In this document: positions 1 to 7,833 of the stretch, one piece after another
Layout of the letters: every line of letters starts with the position of its first letter
How positions within the stretch are numbered: the first letter of the stretch is position 1
Source: SIG440 sp045578305
GTDB lineage: Bacteria > Bacillota > Clostridia > Monoglobales > Monoglobaceae
Length of the DNA: 15,150 nucleotides
Reading direction: 5' to 3'
Assembly: GCA_045578305.1 (NCBI GenBank)
Contig: JAZNKA010000034.1
Coordinates: 1-15,150, forward strand
The notes under the pieces: generated by a model
Databases searched by the model: none
What the model was told of the DNA's origin: nothing
The model's input: the letters and a program-made list of their open reading frames with translations, nothing else
Translations under genes and position numbers: made by a program

Positions 1-1
1 T

Positions 2-2215
2 GAGGTGAATTTGGCTGAAAACAACACAATAACAGACAAAACTATTTTGGAAGATGACCTCAAACTTACCAAAAATGTAGGTTACATTGATGCAAACCCC
101 GAAATCAGCTTGTCAAAGCCTGATTCCAACCTCAGAGCAAACGAGGTTCAGATTGCAGTCAACACAGCAACCGGCGTTTCAGTTGATACCTACAAGGTTG
201 AAAATGCAGATGAATACAAAGATATGCTTGGTGCACAGATTACGTTCTATTATACACTTGACCGAAACACAAACTTCAAGCATTTGGTTATGGCTCAGGT
301 TGAAAACAGCAAAACAATTGAGATAGAAGCAAGCAATCTGCATGATTTTTCATCAAGTGCGATTGAGTATGTAAAATCTGCCGATGATTCGCGCACAATA
401 ACTGCGGGTATTTCTGCAAACAGTGTTGTTGTTTACAACGGCAAACTTTATGGAACCGGAGTTTCAGACAGCACATTCTCGGCATATTGTGCAGCAAAGG
501 GTGCAAATGCGATGCCCTCAATCGGAAAGGTTAAACTTTTGGATCGAAACAATGATAATAACTACGATGTAGTATTTATTGACAGCTATGATGCGTGGGT
601 GGTTTCATCAAAGTCAACATCAAACTATTCAATTGTTGATAATGTTTTAAGAAAAGGTCTTACTGACCCTGCAAACAAAATTATACTCAATCCTGACAAC
701 ACAGTTTTCTATGATGCTGCCGGCAACACAAGCAGTTTTGGGGCAATATCAAAAGGTGGAGTTGTTTGTGTCAAGGTAAGCAATGCAGCAAATGGCGGAA
801 CACTTTTGCAGACTGCAGTTGTTTGCAACAACACGGTTTCGGGTAAGATCAGCGGAACCAGCTCAGACGGAACTATCACTATAAGCGGAAAGAAATACAA
901 ATCATCAAAGCAAGCTCCCTGGAAGAGCACAATTTCAGGAGCGTCACCTGATACAACTGCTCCGGCAATGGGTGACAGTGGTAAGTTCTACCTCGATTGT
1001 GACGGCAACCTTCTTGCGTTTGACAAGACCGAGACAGTAAGCAATCAGCAGTACGGATATATCACAGATGCAGCTAATGTCGCAGACAGCTTTGAAAGCG
1101 AAATCAAGATGTATATTGTCACAAAGGCAAATCCAAAAGGAAAGCTTTATACAGTTTCTGACAAGGTAAAATTGAACGGAAGCCCTGTTGCTGATATTCT
1201 TGCGTCACTTGATTTGGGAACAGAAGATTACAATCAGCTTGTAAAGTTTACAACCGATAGCAAAGGTCAGATTGATGAAATTATAACCACAACAAATACA
1301 ACGACCGGACAGGCAACAACAGAGGATGTACTTTATAAGTATGCAAATGTTCTGGCTACCGATGCAATGGCTTATAACAAGTCAAGCAAACAGCTTTCAA
1401 AGACAGGTGAAAAGATATATATCGGAAGCGCACTTATTTTAAAATTGCCTGCAAATAAGAAAGATCACGGCTCTTTCAAATCTATGAGCGTAAGTGACTT
1501 TGTAGACGGTGCAAATTACAAGGTTGAGGTTTTTGATGTGACAGCGGCGGGCACTGCTAAGGTTGTATTGGTATATGATGTTCCCTCGGGGGCTGCTATC
1601 GGCGGCGTTAAGGCAAATTCGCCGGTAATGTTTGTTACCGAGATATCAAAAGATACCAGTGCTGACAATATCGTAAGATATACTTTGAAGGGACTTATTA
1701 AAGGAGAAGAGCAATCATACCAGCTTTCGACATATGTAGGTGGCACTGCTGCGGTAGCTCCGAATATTAAGCGCGGTGACCTTGTGAGACTTGCAAAAGA
1801 TGGAGACGGTTTCTATGAAACTGCACAAAAACATGTGCTCTTCAGTGCAGCGACCGCTGGATATCGTAATACAGCAATAGGTTTTGCAGGTGGTTCTTAT
1901 CCGAAGAGAGAACTTATTGATGGATCTGTGGTATCACAGATAGTATGGGGAAATGTTTCTTCATTAAATATAGATGAGAAGGAGCGTTTTATTGTAGAAC
2001 TTCCGGAAGGCGACACATTCGATATGGAAACAGGCTGGTTTGCAAATGCAAACATATTTGAGATAGACTCTGCAAAGAGCGAACTGGACGAAGACTATAT
2101 CACAGTCCGTACAGGCGAGGACGTTTTGGAAGAACTTAGAGGTCAGGCAGGAACAGAAATTTTCGTTCATATGTCAAGCGCATCAAATGTTCAGAACCTA
2201 ATTATAAAGAGATAG
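2..2215 (+). CDS. Large surface-type repetitive protein, 3' part only
   Basis: The frame is open from the first bases of the window, so this is the C-terminal ~738 residues of a longer protein and its true start lies upstream. The GTG at 5 and TTG at 11 are probably internal codons: the GAGGTG before the TTG is only 3 nt away, too close for a normal ribosome site. The product is rich in Thr, Ser, Asn, Asp and Val, has almost no Cys, and carries no catalytic motif I recognise. Related segments recur loosely, each with a Gly-Lys-Val-Lys or Asp-Leu-Val-Arg strand followed by an Asp/Gly/Asn-rich turn and a further strand, as in beta-rich extracellular proteins. This resembles the non-SLH portions of clostridial S-layer homology proteins, but no SLH repeat or sorting signal is visible here, so surface location is an inference. 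The gene is convergent with the ZIP transporter and ends 16 nt before a strong terminator. Confidence 0.7.
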   Translation, partial: EVNLAENNTITDKTILEDDLKLTKNVGYIDANPEISLSKPDSNLRANEVQIAVNTATGVSVDTYKVENADEYKDMLGAQITFYYTLDRNTNFKHLVMAQVENSKTIEIEASNLHDFSSSAIEYVKSADDSRTITAGISANSVVVYNGKLYGTGVSDSTFSAYCAAKGANAMPSIGKVKLLDRNNDNNYDVVFIDSYDAWVVSSKSTSNYSIVDNVLRKGLTDPANKIILNPDNTVFYDAAGNTSSFGAISKGGVVCVKVSNAANGGTLLQTAVVCNNTVSGKISGTSSDGTITISGKKYKSSKQAPWKSTISGASPDTTAPAMGDSGKFYLDCDGNLLAFDKTETVSNQQYGYITDAANVADSFESEIKMYIVTKANPKGKLYTVSDKVKLNGSPVADILASLDLGTEDYNQLVKFTTDSKGQIDEIITTTNTTTGQATTEDVLYKYANVLATDAMAYNKSSKQLSKTGEKIYIGSALILKLPANKKDHGSFKSMSVSDFVDGANYKVEVFDVTAAGTAKVVLVYDVPSGAAIGGVKANSPVMFVTEISKDTSADNIVRYTLKGLIKGEEQSYQLSTYVGGTAAVAPNIKRGDLVRLAKDGDGFYETAQKHVLFSAATAGYRNTAIGFAGGSYPKRELIDGSVVSQIVWGNVSSLNIDEKERFIVELPEGDTFDMETGWFANANIFEIDSAKSELDEDYITVRTGEDVLEELRGQAGTEIFVHMSSASNVQNLIIKR

Positions 2216-2231
2216 TTTTTCAAAAACAATT

Positions 2232-2267
2232 AAAAAAGTCACAAGGCATTTGCCTTGTGACTTTTTT
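2232..2267. terminator. Bidirectional rho-independent terminator
   Basis: A 17-bp perfect inverted repeat (arms 2232-2248 and 2251-2267) with the core GTCACAAGGCA and a two-base centre. The outer six pairs are A on the left and T on the right, so the transcript ends in a U-run in both directions. It lies between the convergent surface-protein gene (+) and the ZIP transporter gene (-) and can serve both. Confidence 0.9.
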
Positions 2268-2283
2268 CTTTTTAAGATTTTAA

Positions 2284-3039
2284 CTACCCAAGCAAAACAT
2301 CGGATATAAGCATCACACAGAATCCTGCTAAAAGTGCATAAGTGGCACCACGTTCCGCTCCATGCGAATGTGTTTCGGGAATCATTTCATCGCTTATTAT
2401 ATAAAGCATTGTTCCACCGGCAAAAGCAAGTGCAAAGGGCAAAATTGCAGTTGAAATGCTGACTGCAAAGTAGCCAAGCAATGTCCCCACAACCTCAACA
2501 AGTCCGGTTGCAAGCGCACAAAAAAAGGTCTTTTTTGGACTTATTCCCGCAGCAAGCATAGGCCCGATGATTACTATCCCTTCGGGAATGTTCTGAAGAG
2601 CAATTCCACCGGCAATTAAAAGTGCCTCGGTAACATTGCCCGACCCAAACCCAACACCTGCGGCAATACCTTCGGGAAAGTTGTGGATTGCAATAGCAAG
2701 GACAAACAAAAGTACCTTGTGAACGCCGGCGGTATCTTTGCCGTCTGCAGTATCCGCTGCCACAAATTTGTGAATATGCGGAACAACCTTGTCAATAATG
2801 TTAAGGCAAAATGCACCGACAAATATGCCCGCGACGGTTGTCAAGAGCCCCAATTTGCCACCATATTCCAGCGAGGGAAGGATAAGTCCCAAAACAGCAG
2901 CAGCAAGCATAACTCCAGCCGCAAAGGACAAAATTATGTCGGTAAATTTGTGCGAAACCTTGCCGATTAAAAAACCGATAATTGAGCCGAAAAGAGTTGC
3001 ACCTCCGACACCAAGCGCCGTAAGAAGTACCATTTGCAT
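2284..3039 (-). CDS. ZIP-family divalent metal transporter (ZupT-like)
   Basis: A 251-residue, strongly hydrophobic protein with about eight predicted membrane segments. The two ZIP metal-site motifs are present: HNFPEG at residues 119-124 and QNIPEG at 149-154. A Glu follows at ~182 in the next segment, and a short His-containing stretch (ETHSH) lies near 222-226. By family knowledge it imports Zn2+, and possibly Fe2+ or Mn2+, across the cytoplasmic membrane; which metal cannot be told from sequence. I start it at the ATG at 3039 because AAGGCGG lies 7 nt upstream. A longer in-frame start at 3090 would sit inside the argF terminator hairpin and add an untypical N-terminus. It lies downstream of argF on the same strand, beyond that terminator. 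I see no clear promoter in the short gap, so expression may come from read-through. Confidence 0.9.
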   Translation of the reverse strand: MQMVLLTALGVGGATLFGSIIGFLIGKVSHKFTDIILSFAAGVMLAAAVLGLILPSLEYGGKLGLLTTVAGIFVGAFCLNIIDKVVPHIHKFVAADTADGKDTAGVHKVLLFVLAIAIHNFPEGIAAGVGFGSGNVTEALLIAGGIALQNIPEGIVIIGPMLAAGISPKKTFFCALATGLVEVVGTLLGYFAVSISTAILPFALAFAGGTMLYIISDEMIPETHSHGAERGATYALLAGFCVMLISDVLLG

Positions 3040-3046
3040 AAAAACA

Positions 3047-3054
3047 CCGCCTTT
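3047..3054 (-). promoter_or_regulatory. Ribosome binding site of ZIP transporter
   Basis: On the minus strand AAAGGCGG lies 7 nt before the ATG at 3039. It decides the start against a longer frame reaching 3090. Confidence 0.75.
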
Positions 3055-3071
3055 TAAATAATCAAAAATGC

Positions 3072-3098
3072 GCAGGAGGGTGAGTCTCACCCTCCTGC
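3072..3098 (-). terminator. Terminator of the arginine operon after argF
   Basis: A 13-bp perfect inverted repeat (arms 3072-3084 and 3086-3098, GCAGGAGGGTGAG on the plus strand) starts 8 nt after the argF stop codon. On the minus strand it is followed, after a short spacer, by a T-rich stretch (ATTTTTGATTATTT). It separates argF from the ZIP gene. The tail is not a clean U-run, so termination may be partial. Confidence 0.75.
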
Positions 3099-3106
3099 AA
3101 AAATAT

Positions 3107-4012
3107 TTAGTCTTTCATAAGTGCAACAAGAACTGCCTTTTGTGCATGAAGTCTGTTTTCAGCTTCATCAAAAATTTCGTCAGCGTGAGCTTCAAGAACT
3201 TCGGCAGTAATTTCCTCGCCACGATGAGCAGGCAGACAATGAAGAACCATTGCATCGGGTTTTGCAACCGACATAAGAGCAGAATTTATCTGATAATCCG
3301 CAAAAATCTTTTTGCGCATCGCAGCCTCGCCTTCCTGGCCCATTGATGCCCACACATCAGTTACAAGAATATCTGCATCCTTTGCGGCAAGCATGAGGTC
3401 AGGAGTGCAGGTGAATTTGCCGTTTTCTGATGCCCATTTCATAAGCTCGCTATCAGGCTCGTACCCATTTGGACACGCAATAGCAAATTCTATGCCCATT
3501 TTGATACATCCAACCATAAGCGAGTTTGCCATATTGTTGCCGTCGCCGACAAAGCACATTTTAAGGTTTTTAAGAGTTCCCTTATGCTCGCGGATTGTCA
3601 TAAGGTCCGCAAGAACCTGACACGGATGACAGTAGTCGGTAAGTCCGTTTATAACAGGGATTGAGCCGTACTTTGCCAAATCTTCGACTTCTTTTTGCTC
3701 GAAAGTTCTTATCATAATACCATCCAAGAATCTTGAAAGAACCCTTGCAGTATCTTCAACAGGTTCGCCCCTGCCAATCTGAAGGTCGTTAGAGCTGAGA
3801 AAAAGTGCATTTCCACCAAGCTCGTACATACCCACCTCAAAAGATACACGGGTACGCGTGGATGATTTTTCAAAAATCATACCAAGGGATTTTCCCTCAA
3901 GGTGTTTGTGAGGGATACCGTTTTTCTTTTCGTATTTAAGCTGGTCGGCGATATCCAGAATGTTTACAATTTCTTCGGGGGTTAAATCAGATAGTTTAAG
4001 TAAATGTTTCAT
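3107..4012 (-). CDS. argF: Ornithine carbamoyltransferase
   Basis: Transfers the carbamoyl group of carbamoyl phosphate to ornithine to give citrulline, the sixth step of arginine synthesis, in the cytoplasm. The 301-residue length is typical of anabolic enzymes. Signature motifs are all present: the carbamoyl-phosphate loop SSTRTR at 50-55, HPCQ at 129-132, DVWASMGQE at 219-227 (ornithine-binding region), and HCLPAHRGEE at 258-267 with the catalytic Cys. ATG start with GAAAGG upstream. It is the last gene of the operon, 19 nt after argD, and ends at a hairpin terminator. A catabolic role (arcB) is unlikely, because arcA and arcC are absent and all the neighbours are biosynthetic. Confidence 0.97.
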   Translation of the reverse strand: MKHLLKLSDLTPEEIVNILDIADQLKYEKKNGIPHKHLEGKSLGMIFEKSSTRTRVSFEVGMYELGGNALFLSSNDLQIGRGEPVEDTARVLSRFLDGIMIRTFEQKEVEDLAKYGSIPVINGLTDYCHPCQVLADLMTIREHKGTLKNLKMCFVGDGNNMANSLMVGCIKMGIEFAIACPNGYEPDSELMKWASENGKFTCTPDLMLAAKDADILVTDVWASMGQEGEAAMRKKIFADYQINSALMSVAKPDAMVLHCLPAHRGEEITAEVLEAHADEIFDEAENRLHAQKAVLVALMKD

Positions 4013-4031
4013 TTTTTCAAAACCTTTCTAT

Positions 4032-5192
4032 TTAAGCATTTTTGATAGCATCTTTTAATATTTCAATACCCTTTGAAAGTTCGGCATCCGAAATGTTGAG
4101 CGGAGGAAGAAGGCGTACTTTGCCCTTTGCAGTAAGCACCAGAAGCCCTTTTTCCTGACAGTAATGAAGAATATCTTTTGCCGGTTTTTGAGTTTTTATA
4201 CCGAGCATAAGGCCCAAACCGGTGATTTCTTCAACGCCGTCAAGATTTTCGAGCGCAGAGACTATTTTTTTTGATTTTTTGCAGACTCCATCAAGAAGCT
4301 TTTTGTCAATACGGCTCAGGATATTTAACGCACCTGCACAGGCAACGGGATTGCCACCAAAGGTTGAGCCATGAGAGCCAGCCGGGAGGATGTCGGACAA
4401 CTTTTCGGAGAATACGGTTGCGCCTATGGGAAGTCCGCCTCCAAGACCCTTAGCTGTTGTAAAGATGTCGGGAGTTATGCCAAAATGCTGGTGTGCATAA
4501 AGCTTTCCTGTTCTGCCGTTGCCGGTCTGGACCTCATCAACTATCAAAAGCGAGTCGTATTCTTTTGCAAGACTTGCCGCTTTGTTCAAAAATTCTTGTG
4601 TAAGAGGCAAAACCCCACCTTCACCTTGAACAATTTCAACCATAATAGCGCAGACGGATTCATTCATTGCAGAAGTCAACTCTTCGATATTGTTTGCTTC
4701 AACATAGCAAAAGCCTTGGGTAAAGGGCGTAAAATTCTTGTGAAAAACCTCTTGTCCTGTTGCCGACAGAGTTGTTATTGTTCTGCCGTGAAAGCTGTTT
4801 TTAAGGGTGATAATAACATTCTTGTCGGGGTTTTTGTCAGTACCATATTTTCTTGCCGCTTTTATGGCACATTCATTGGCTTCGGCGCCGGAATTCGAGA
4901 AGAAGACCTTGCTCATACCGGTTTTTTCGCAAAGCATTTTTGCAAGGTCACTGCAAGGCTTGGTGTAGTAATAGTTTGAGGTATGCTGAATTTTGGAAAG
5001 CTGCTCGCTTACTGCCCGTGCCCATTCAGTATCGGCTGCACCAAAAGTGTTTACAGCAATTCCGCTTCCAAAGTCAATATACTCCTTACCCGAAGAATCC
5101 ACTAATGTTGCTCCAAAACCACGCTCAATTTCGATGTCAACTCTTGAGTATGTTCCCATTATATATTTTTTGTCAATTTCTTTTGTGTTCAT
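4032..5192 (-). CDS. argD: Acetylornithine aminotransferase
   Basis: PLP-dependent class III aminotransferase that converts N-acetylglutamate semialdehyde and glutamate to N-acetylornithine and 2-oxoglutarate. Its 386 residues match the family. Visible motifs: SGAEAN at 101-106 (phosphate-binding turn), the HGRT segment at 135-138, the cofactor Asp in DEVQTGNGRTG at 219-229, the Schiff-base Lys in TTAKGLGGG (Lys248), and the STFGGNP segment in the C-terminal third. The ATG at 5192 has AGAGGTG 7 nt upstream. It lies 21 nt after argR and 19 nt before argF. Enzymes of this group often also act in lysine synthesis (succinyl-diaminopimelate aminotransferase), which is possible here but not shown. 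Confidence 0.96.
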   Translation of the reverse strand: MNTKEIDKKYIMGTYSRVDIEIERGFGATLVDSSGKEYIDFGSGIAVNTFGAADTEWARAVSEQLSKIQHTSNYYYTKPCSDLAKMLCEKTGMSKVFFSNSGAEANECAIKAARKYGTDKNPDKNVIITLKNSFHGRTITTLSATGQEVFHKNFTPFTQGFCYVEANNIEELTSAMNESVCAIMVEIVQGEGGVLPLTQEFLNKAASLAKEYDSLLIVDEVQTGNGRTGKLYAHQHFGITPDIFTTAKGLGGGLPIGATVFSEKLSDILPAGSHGSTFGGNPVACAGALNILSRIDKKLLDGVCKKSKKIVSALENLDGVEEITGLGLMLGIKTQKPAKDILHYCQEKGLLVLTAKGKVRLLPPLNISDAELSKGIEILKDAIKNA

Positions 5193-5213
5193 ATATATAC
5201 ACCTCTAGGAAAG

Positions 5214-5681
5214 TTAGTTTACGACTGCCATAAGTTTTTCTGAAAAAGCTATGGCTTCTTTTTCGTTTTTCATAGCAATAAACAATGTATCATCGCCTGC
5301 GATAACACCGACTATATTGTCAAATTCAAGCGTTTCGATTGCCATTGCACAGCCTTGAGCAGAGCCGGGTATAGTTTTGACAACAACCAGATTTTGAGCG
5401 CATTGTATGGTAATTACCGCATGGGTAAGAACTGCTGTGTATCTCAGTCGTATATCGGCGTCTGCTTCTTTGCCGGGCATCGCATAGCGGTATTTGTCGC
5501 CCTTGTCTGTAATTTTGATAAGCTTTAGCTCACGAATGTCGCGCGATACGGTTGCCTGCGTTACATCATAGCCTTTGACTACAAGGTGGTGCGTAAGCTG
5601 CCCTTGTGTTTCGACAGAATTTTTTGATATGATATCTATTATGGCGTTGTGCCTTTGTTTTTTTGATGATTTTGCTTGCAT
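5214..5681 (-). CDS. argR: Arginine repressor ArgR/AhrC
   Basis: DNA-binding regulator that uses arginine as co-repressor and binds ARG boxes as a hexamer. The 155-residue protein has the usual two parts. The N-terminal winged helix-turn-helix includes the recognition helix TQATVSRDIRELKL (about 41-54). The C-terminal oligomerisation and arginine-binding domain has PGSAQGCAMAIE (105-116) and the Asp pair in GDDT (129-132). I chose the ATG at 5681, with GGGGTG about 10 nt upstream, over a TTG at 5699 that would add six residues untypical of the family. It sits between argB (21-nt gap) and argD (21-nt gap), so it should be co-transcribed with the genes it represses. That gives negative autoregulation if the boxes upstream of argC are its targets. 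Confidence 0.95.
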   Translation of the reverse strand: MQAKSSKKQRHNAIIDIISKNSVETQGQLTHHLVVKGYDVTQATVSRDIRELKLIKITDKGDKYRYAMPGKEADADIRLRYTAVLTHAVITIQCAQNLVVVKTIPGSAQGCAMAIETLEFDNIVGVIAGDDTLFIAMKNEKEAIAFSEKLMAVVN

Positions 5682-5702
5682 TTTATATCTACACCCCAAA
5701 TT

Positions 5703-6566
5703 TTAAACAACCATTGTTCCTATACCTTCGTCGGTAAGGATTTCGATAAGGATTGCGTGCGGAACTCTGCCGTCCAAGATAAAGACCTTATTTACACCCT
5801 GACGGATTGATTCGATACAGCAATCAATCTTGGGTATCATACCGCCCGAGATTACACCGTCAGCAACAAGCTCTGGGACCTCACTTGCTTTAACAACGGG
5901 GATAAGTGTGGATTCGTCATCCTTGTCACGAAGAAGTCCGCGTATATCTGTCATCGAGATAAGACTTTCGGCTTTGAGGACACCTGCGATTTTTGCGGCA
6001 GCAGTATCGGCGTTGATGTTATATACATTGCCGTTATTGTCACAACCAACAGTTGCAATTACAGGAATGTATCCCTTGTCAAGGACATCTAAGATAGGGG
6101 TCGGATCTATATCACAAATTTCACCGACAAAACCATGGACCTCGTCAAGCTGATTTGCAGCAATCATATGTCCGTCAATTCCGCAAAGACCGATTGCCTT
6201 TCCGCCCATTGTGTGAATAAGGTTTACCAGATTTTTATTTATTTTTCCGGCGAGAACCATCTGTACAATGTCTACAGACTCCTTGTCGGTCACCCTCAGA
6301 CCATCAATAAATTCAGTTTTTGTTCCCACCTTGGCAAGCATTTCCGAAATTTCGGGGCCGCCACCGTGAACAAGAACAACCTTGATGCCGATAAGCGAAA
6401 GAAGAAGGATGTCACCCATAACGGCCTGCTTTAGTTCGTCATTAAGCATTGCGTTGCCACCGTATTTGATTACCACGATTTTATTGTAATAATCCTGAAT
6501 ATAAGGAAGTGCTTCAATCAATATCTCGGCACGCTTTTCTATTGGAATGTTCAGTTTGTTTTCCAT
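5703..6566 (-). CDS. argB: Acetylglutamate kinase
   Basis: Phosphorylates N-acetylglutamate with ATP, the second step of the pathway and usually the controlled one in organisms with bifunctional ArgJ. The 287 residues contain the amino acid kinase signatures KYGGNAM (34-40), VHGGGPEI (66-73), AGKINKNLV (106-114), NINADTAA (183-190) and SGGMIPK (240-246). About 30 residues precede the first kinase motif and the protein ends in GIGTMVV. Both features are known from arginine-inhibited hexameric NAG kinases such as those of Thermotoga and Pseudomonas, so feedback inhibition by arginine is a reasonable inference. ATG start with AAAGGAG 8 nt upstream. It lies 27 nt after argJ. Confidence 0.97.
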   Translation of the reverse strand: MENKLNIPIEKRAEILIEALPYIQDYYNKIVVIKYGGNAMLNDELKQAVMGDILLLSLIGIKVVLVHGGGPEISEMLAKVGTKTEFIDGLRVTDKESVDIVQMVLAGKINKNLVNLIHTMGGKAIGLCGIDGHMIAANQLDEVHGFVGEICDIDPTPILDVLDKGYIPVIATVGCDNNGNVYNINADTAAAKIAGVLKAESLISMTDIRGLLRDKDDESTLIPVVKASEVPELVADGVISGGMIPKIDCCIESIRQGVNKVFILDGRVPHAILIEILTDEGIGTMVV

Positions 6567-6593
6567 CTTTGTTTCTCCTTTGATAGAACCTGA

Positions 6594-7808
6594 TTAAGTT
6601 CTGTAATCACCGTTTATTTTTACATAGTCGTATGTAAGGTCACATCCCCATGCAACTGCGCAGCCGTCACCGTCGCCAAGAGAAATGTTGATAATTATCT
6701 CGTCTTCCGAGAGGATTTTTTTAGCAACCCCCTCGTCAAAGTCAACGCCACTGCCATTTTTGCAGACCAAAATCTCACCTGCAGAGGACTGGAGCGAAAC
6801 CGCAACCTTTGAAACATCGCAGTCAGCACCGCTGTAGCCTATAGCACACAAAATTCTGCCCCAATTGGCATCAGAACCAAACATCGCAGCTTTAAAAAGT
6901 GACGAGCAAACAACGCTTTTTGCCACAAGCTTTGCATTTTTTATATCTTTGGCACCCGAAACACGGCTTTCAAGAAGCTTGCTTGCCCCTTCGCCGTCTT
7001 TTGCGATGCTTCGGCAAAGATAAGTAGTAACATTTGAAAGTGCCTTGCAGAAAACAGCATAATCCGCATTTTCACTATCAATAATGGGGTTTTCTGCCAT
7101 GCCGTTTGCAAGGACCGAAACCATGTCGTTGGTCGAGGTATCTCCGTCAACCGAAATCATATTGAAAGAGTCTAAAATATCAGCAGAAAGTGCTTTTTGA
7201 AGCATTTCGGGGGTTATATTTACATCTGTTGTCACAAAAACCAGCATTGTTGCCATGTTGGGGTGTATCATACCCGAGCCCTTTGCGATGCCGCCTATGT
7301 GGCAAACTTTTCCGCAAAGTTCAAATTCAAACGCGATTTCCTTTTTCTTAAGGTCTGTGGTCATTATTGCATTAGCGGCATCATCACTTCCGCTTTGGCT
7401 GAGTGAGTCAACCAAATTTTCCATAGCATTTTCCATTGGAGTAAGGTCAAGCGGCTGACCGATAACACCTGTTGATGCAACAATGACATCGTTCTTTGAT
7501 ATATCGGTATGCTTTTCAACGAGGCTGCACATACCCGTTGCAATTTCGATGCCGTTTGCATTGCAGGTATTGGCGTTTCCGCTGTTGCAGATTATTGCCG
7601 AGGCATAACCATCTTTGATGTTTTCCTTTGTAACATATATGGGAGCGCCCTTAACCAAGTTTTGTGTATAGGTGCTTGCAGCAGCAGCACGTTTTTCGCT
7701 TACGATTAAAGCGAAGTCCTTTTTTGTTTTATTTTTTCTGATTCCTGCGTGTACTCCTGCAGCTTTAAATCCTTTTGCGGCACAAACTCCGCCTTGTATT
7801 TGTTTCAT
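6594..7808 (-). CDS. argJ: Bifunctional ornithine acetyltransferase / N-acetylglutamate synthase
   Basis: Moves the acetyl group from N-acetylornithine to glutamate, releasing ornithine and regenerating N-acetylglutamate; bifunctional members can also use acetyl-CoA. The 404-residue precursor contains the self-cleavage site in HPNMATMLVF, with Thr187 as the expected nucleophile and new N-terminus of the beta chain. It also has NSGNANTC (75-82), STGVIG (112-117, oxyanion-hole region) and the typical ending NGDYRT. Start at the ATG at 7808, preceded by GAAAGGAA with 8-nt spacing. The open frame runs further up to 7937, but that part overlaps argC and does not resemble the family. It follows argC by 25 nt. 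No separate argA or argE is seen, consistent with the cyclic route. Whether it is mono- or bifunctional cannot be decided from sequence alone. Confidence 0.96.
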   Translation of the reverse strand: MKQIQGGVCAAKGFKAAGVHAGIRKNKTKKDFALIVSEKRAAAASTYTQNLVKGAPIYVTKENIKDGYASAIICNSGNANTCNANGIEIATGMCSLVEKHTDISKNDVIVASTGVIGQPLDLTPMENAMENLVDSLSQSGSDDAANAIMTTDLKKKEIAFEFELCGKVCHIGGIAKGSGMIHPNMATMLVFVTTDVNITPEMLQKALSADILDSFNMISVDGDTSTNDMVSVLANGMAENPIIDSENADYAVFCKALSNVTTYLCRSIAKDGEGASKLLESRVSGAKDIKNAKLVAKSVVCSSLFKAAMFGSDANWGRILCAIGYSGADCDVSKVAVSLQSSAGEILVCKNGSGVDFDEGVAKKILSEDEIIINISLGDGDGCAVAWGCDLTYDYVKINGDYRT

Positions 7809-7816
7809 TTGAGAAA

Positions 7817-7824
7817 TTCCTTTC
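7817..7824 (-). promoter_or_regulatory. Ribosome binding site of argJ
   Basis: On the minus strand GAAAGGAA lies 8 nt before the ATG at 7808. It decides the start against a 43-residue longer frame that overlaps argC. Confidence 0.75.
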
Positions 7825-7833
7825 GATGTGTAT

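Noticed and set aside
4492..4500. TGTGCATAA, a match to the relaxed DnaA box TTATNCACA on the minus strand
   Set aside because: A single site inside argD coding sequence, far from dnaA, expected by chance.
4371..4979. 202-codon frame antisense to argD
   Set aside because: It is fully covered by argD, whose PLP motifs are intact, and its product resembles no family.
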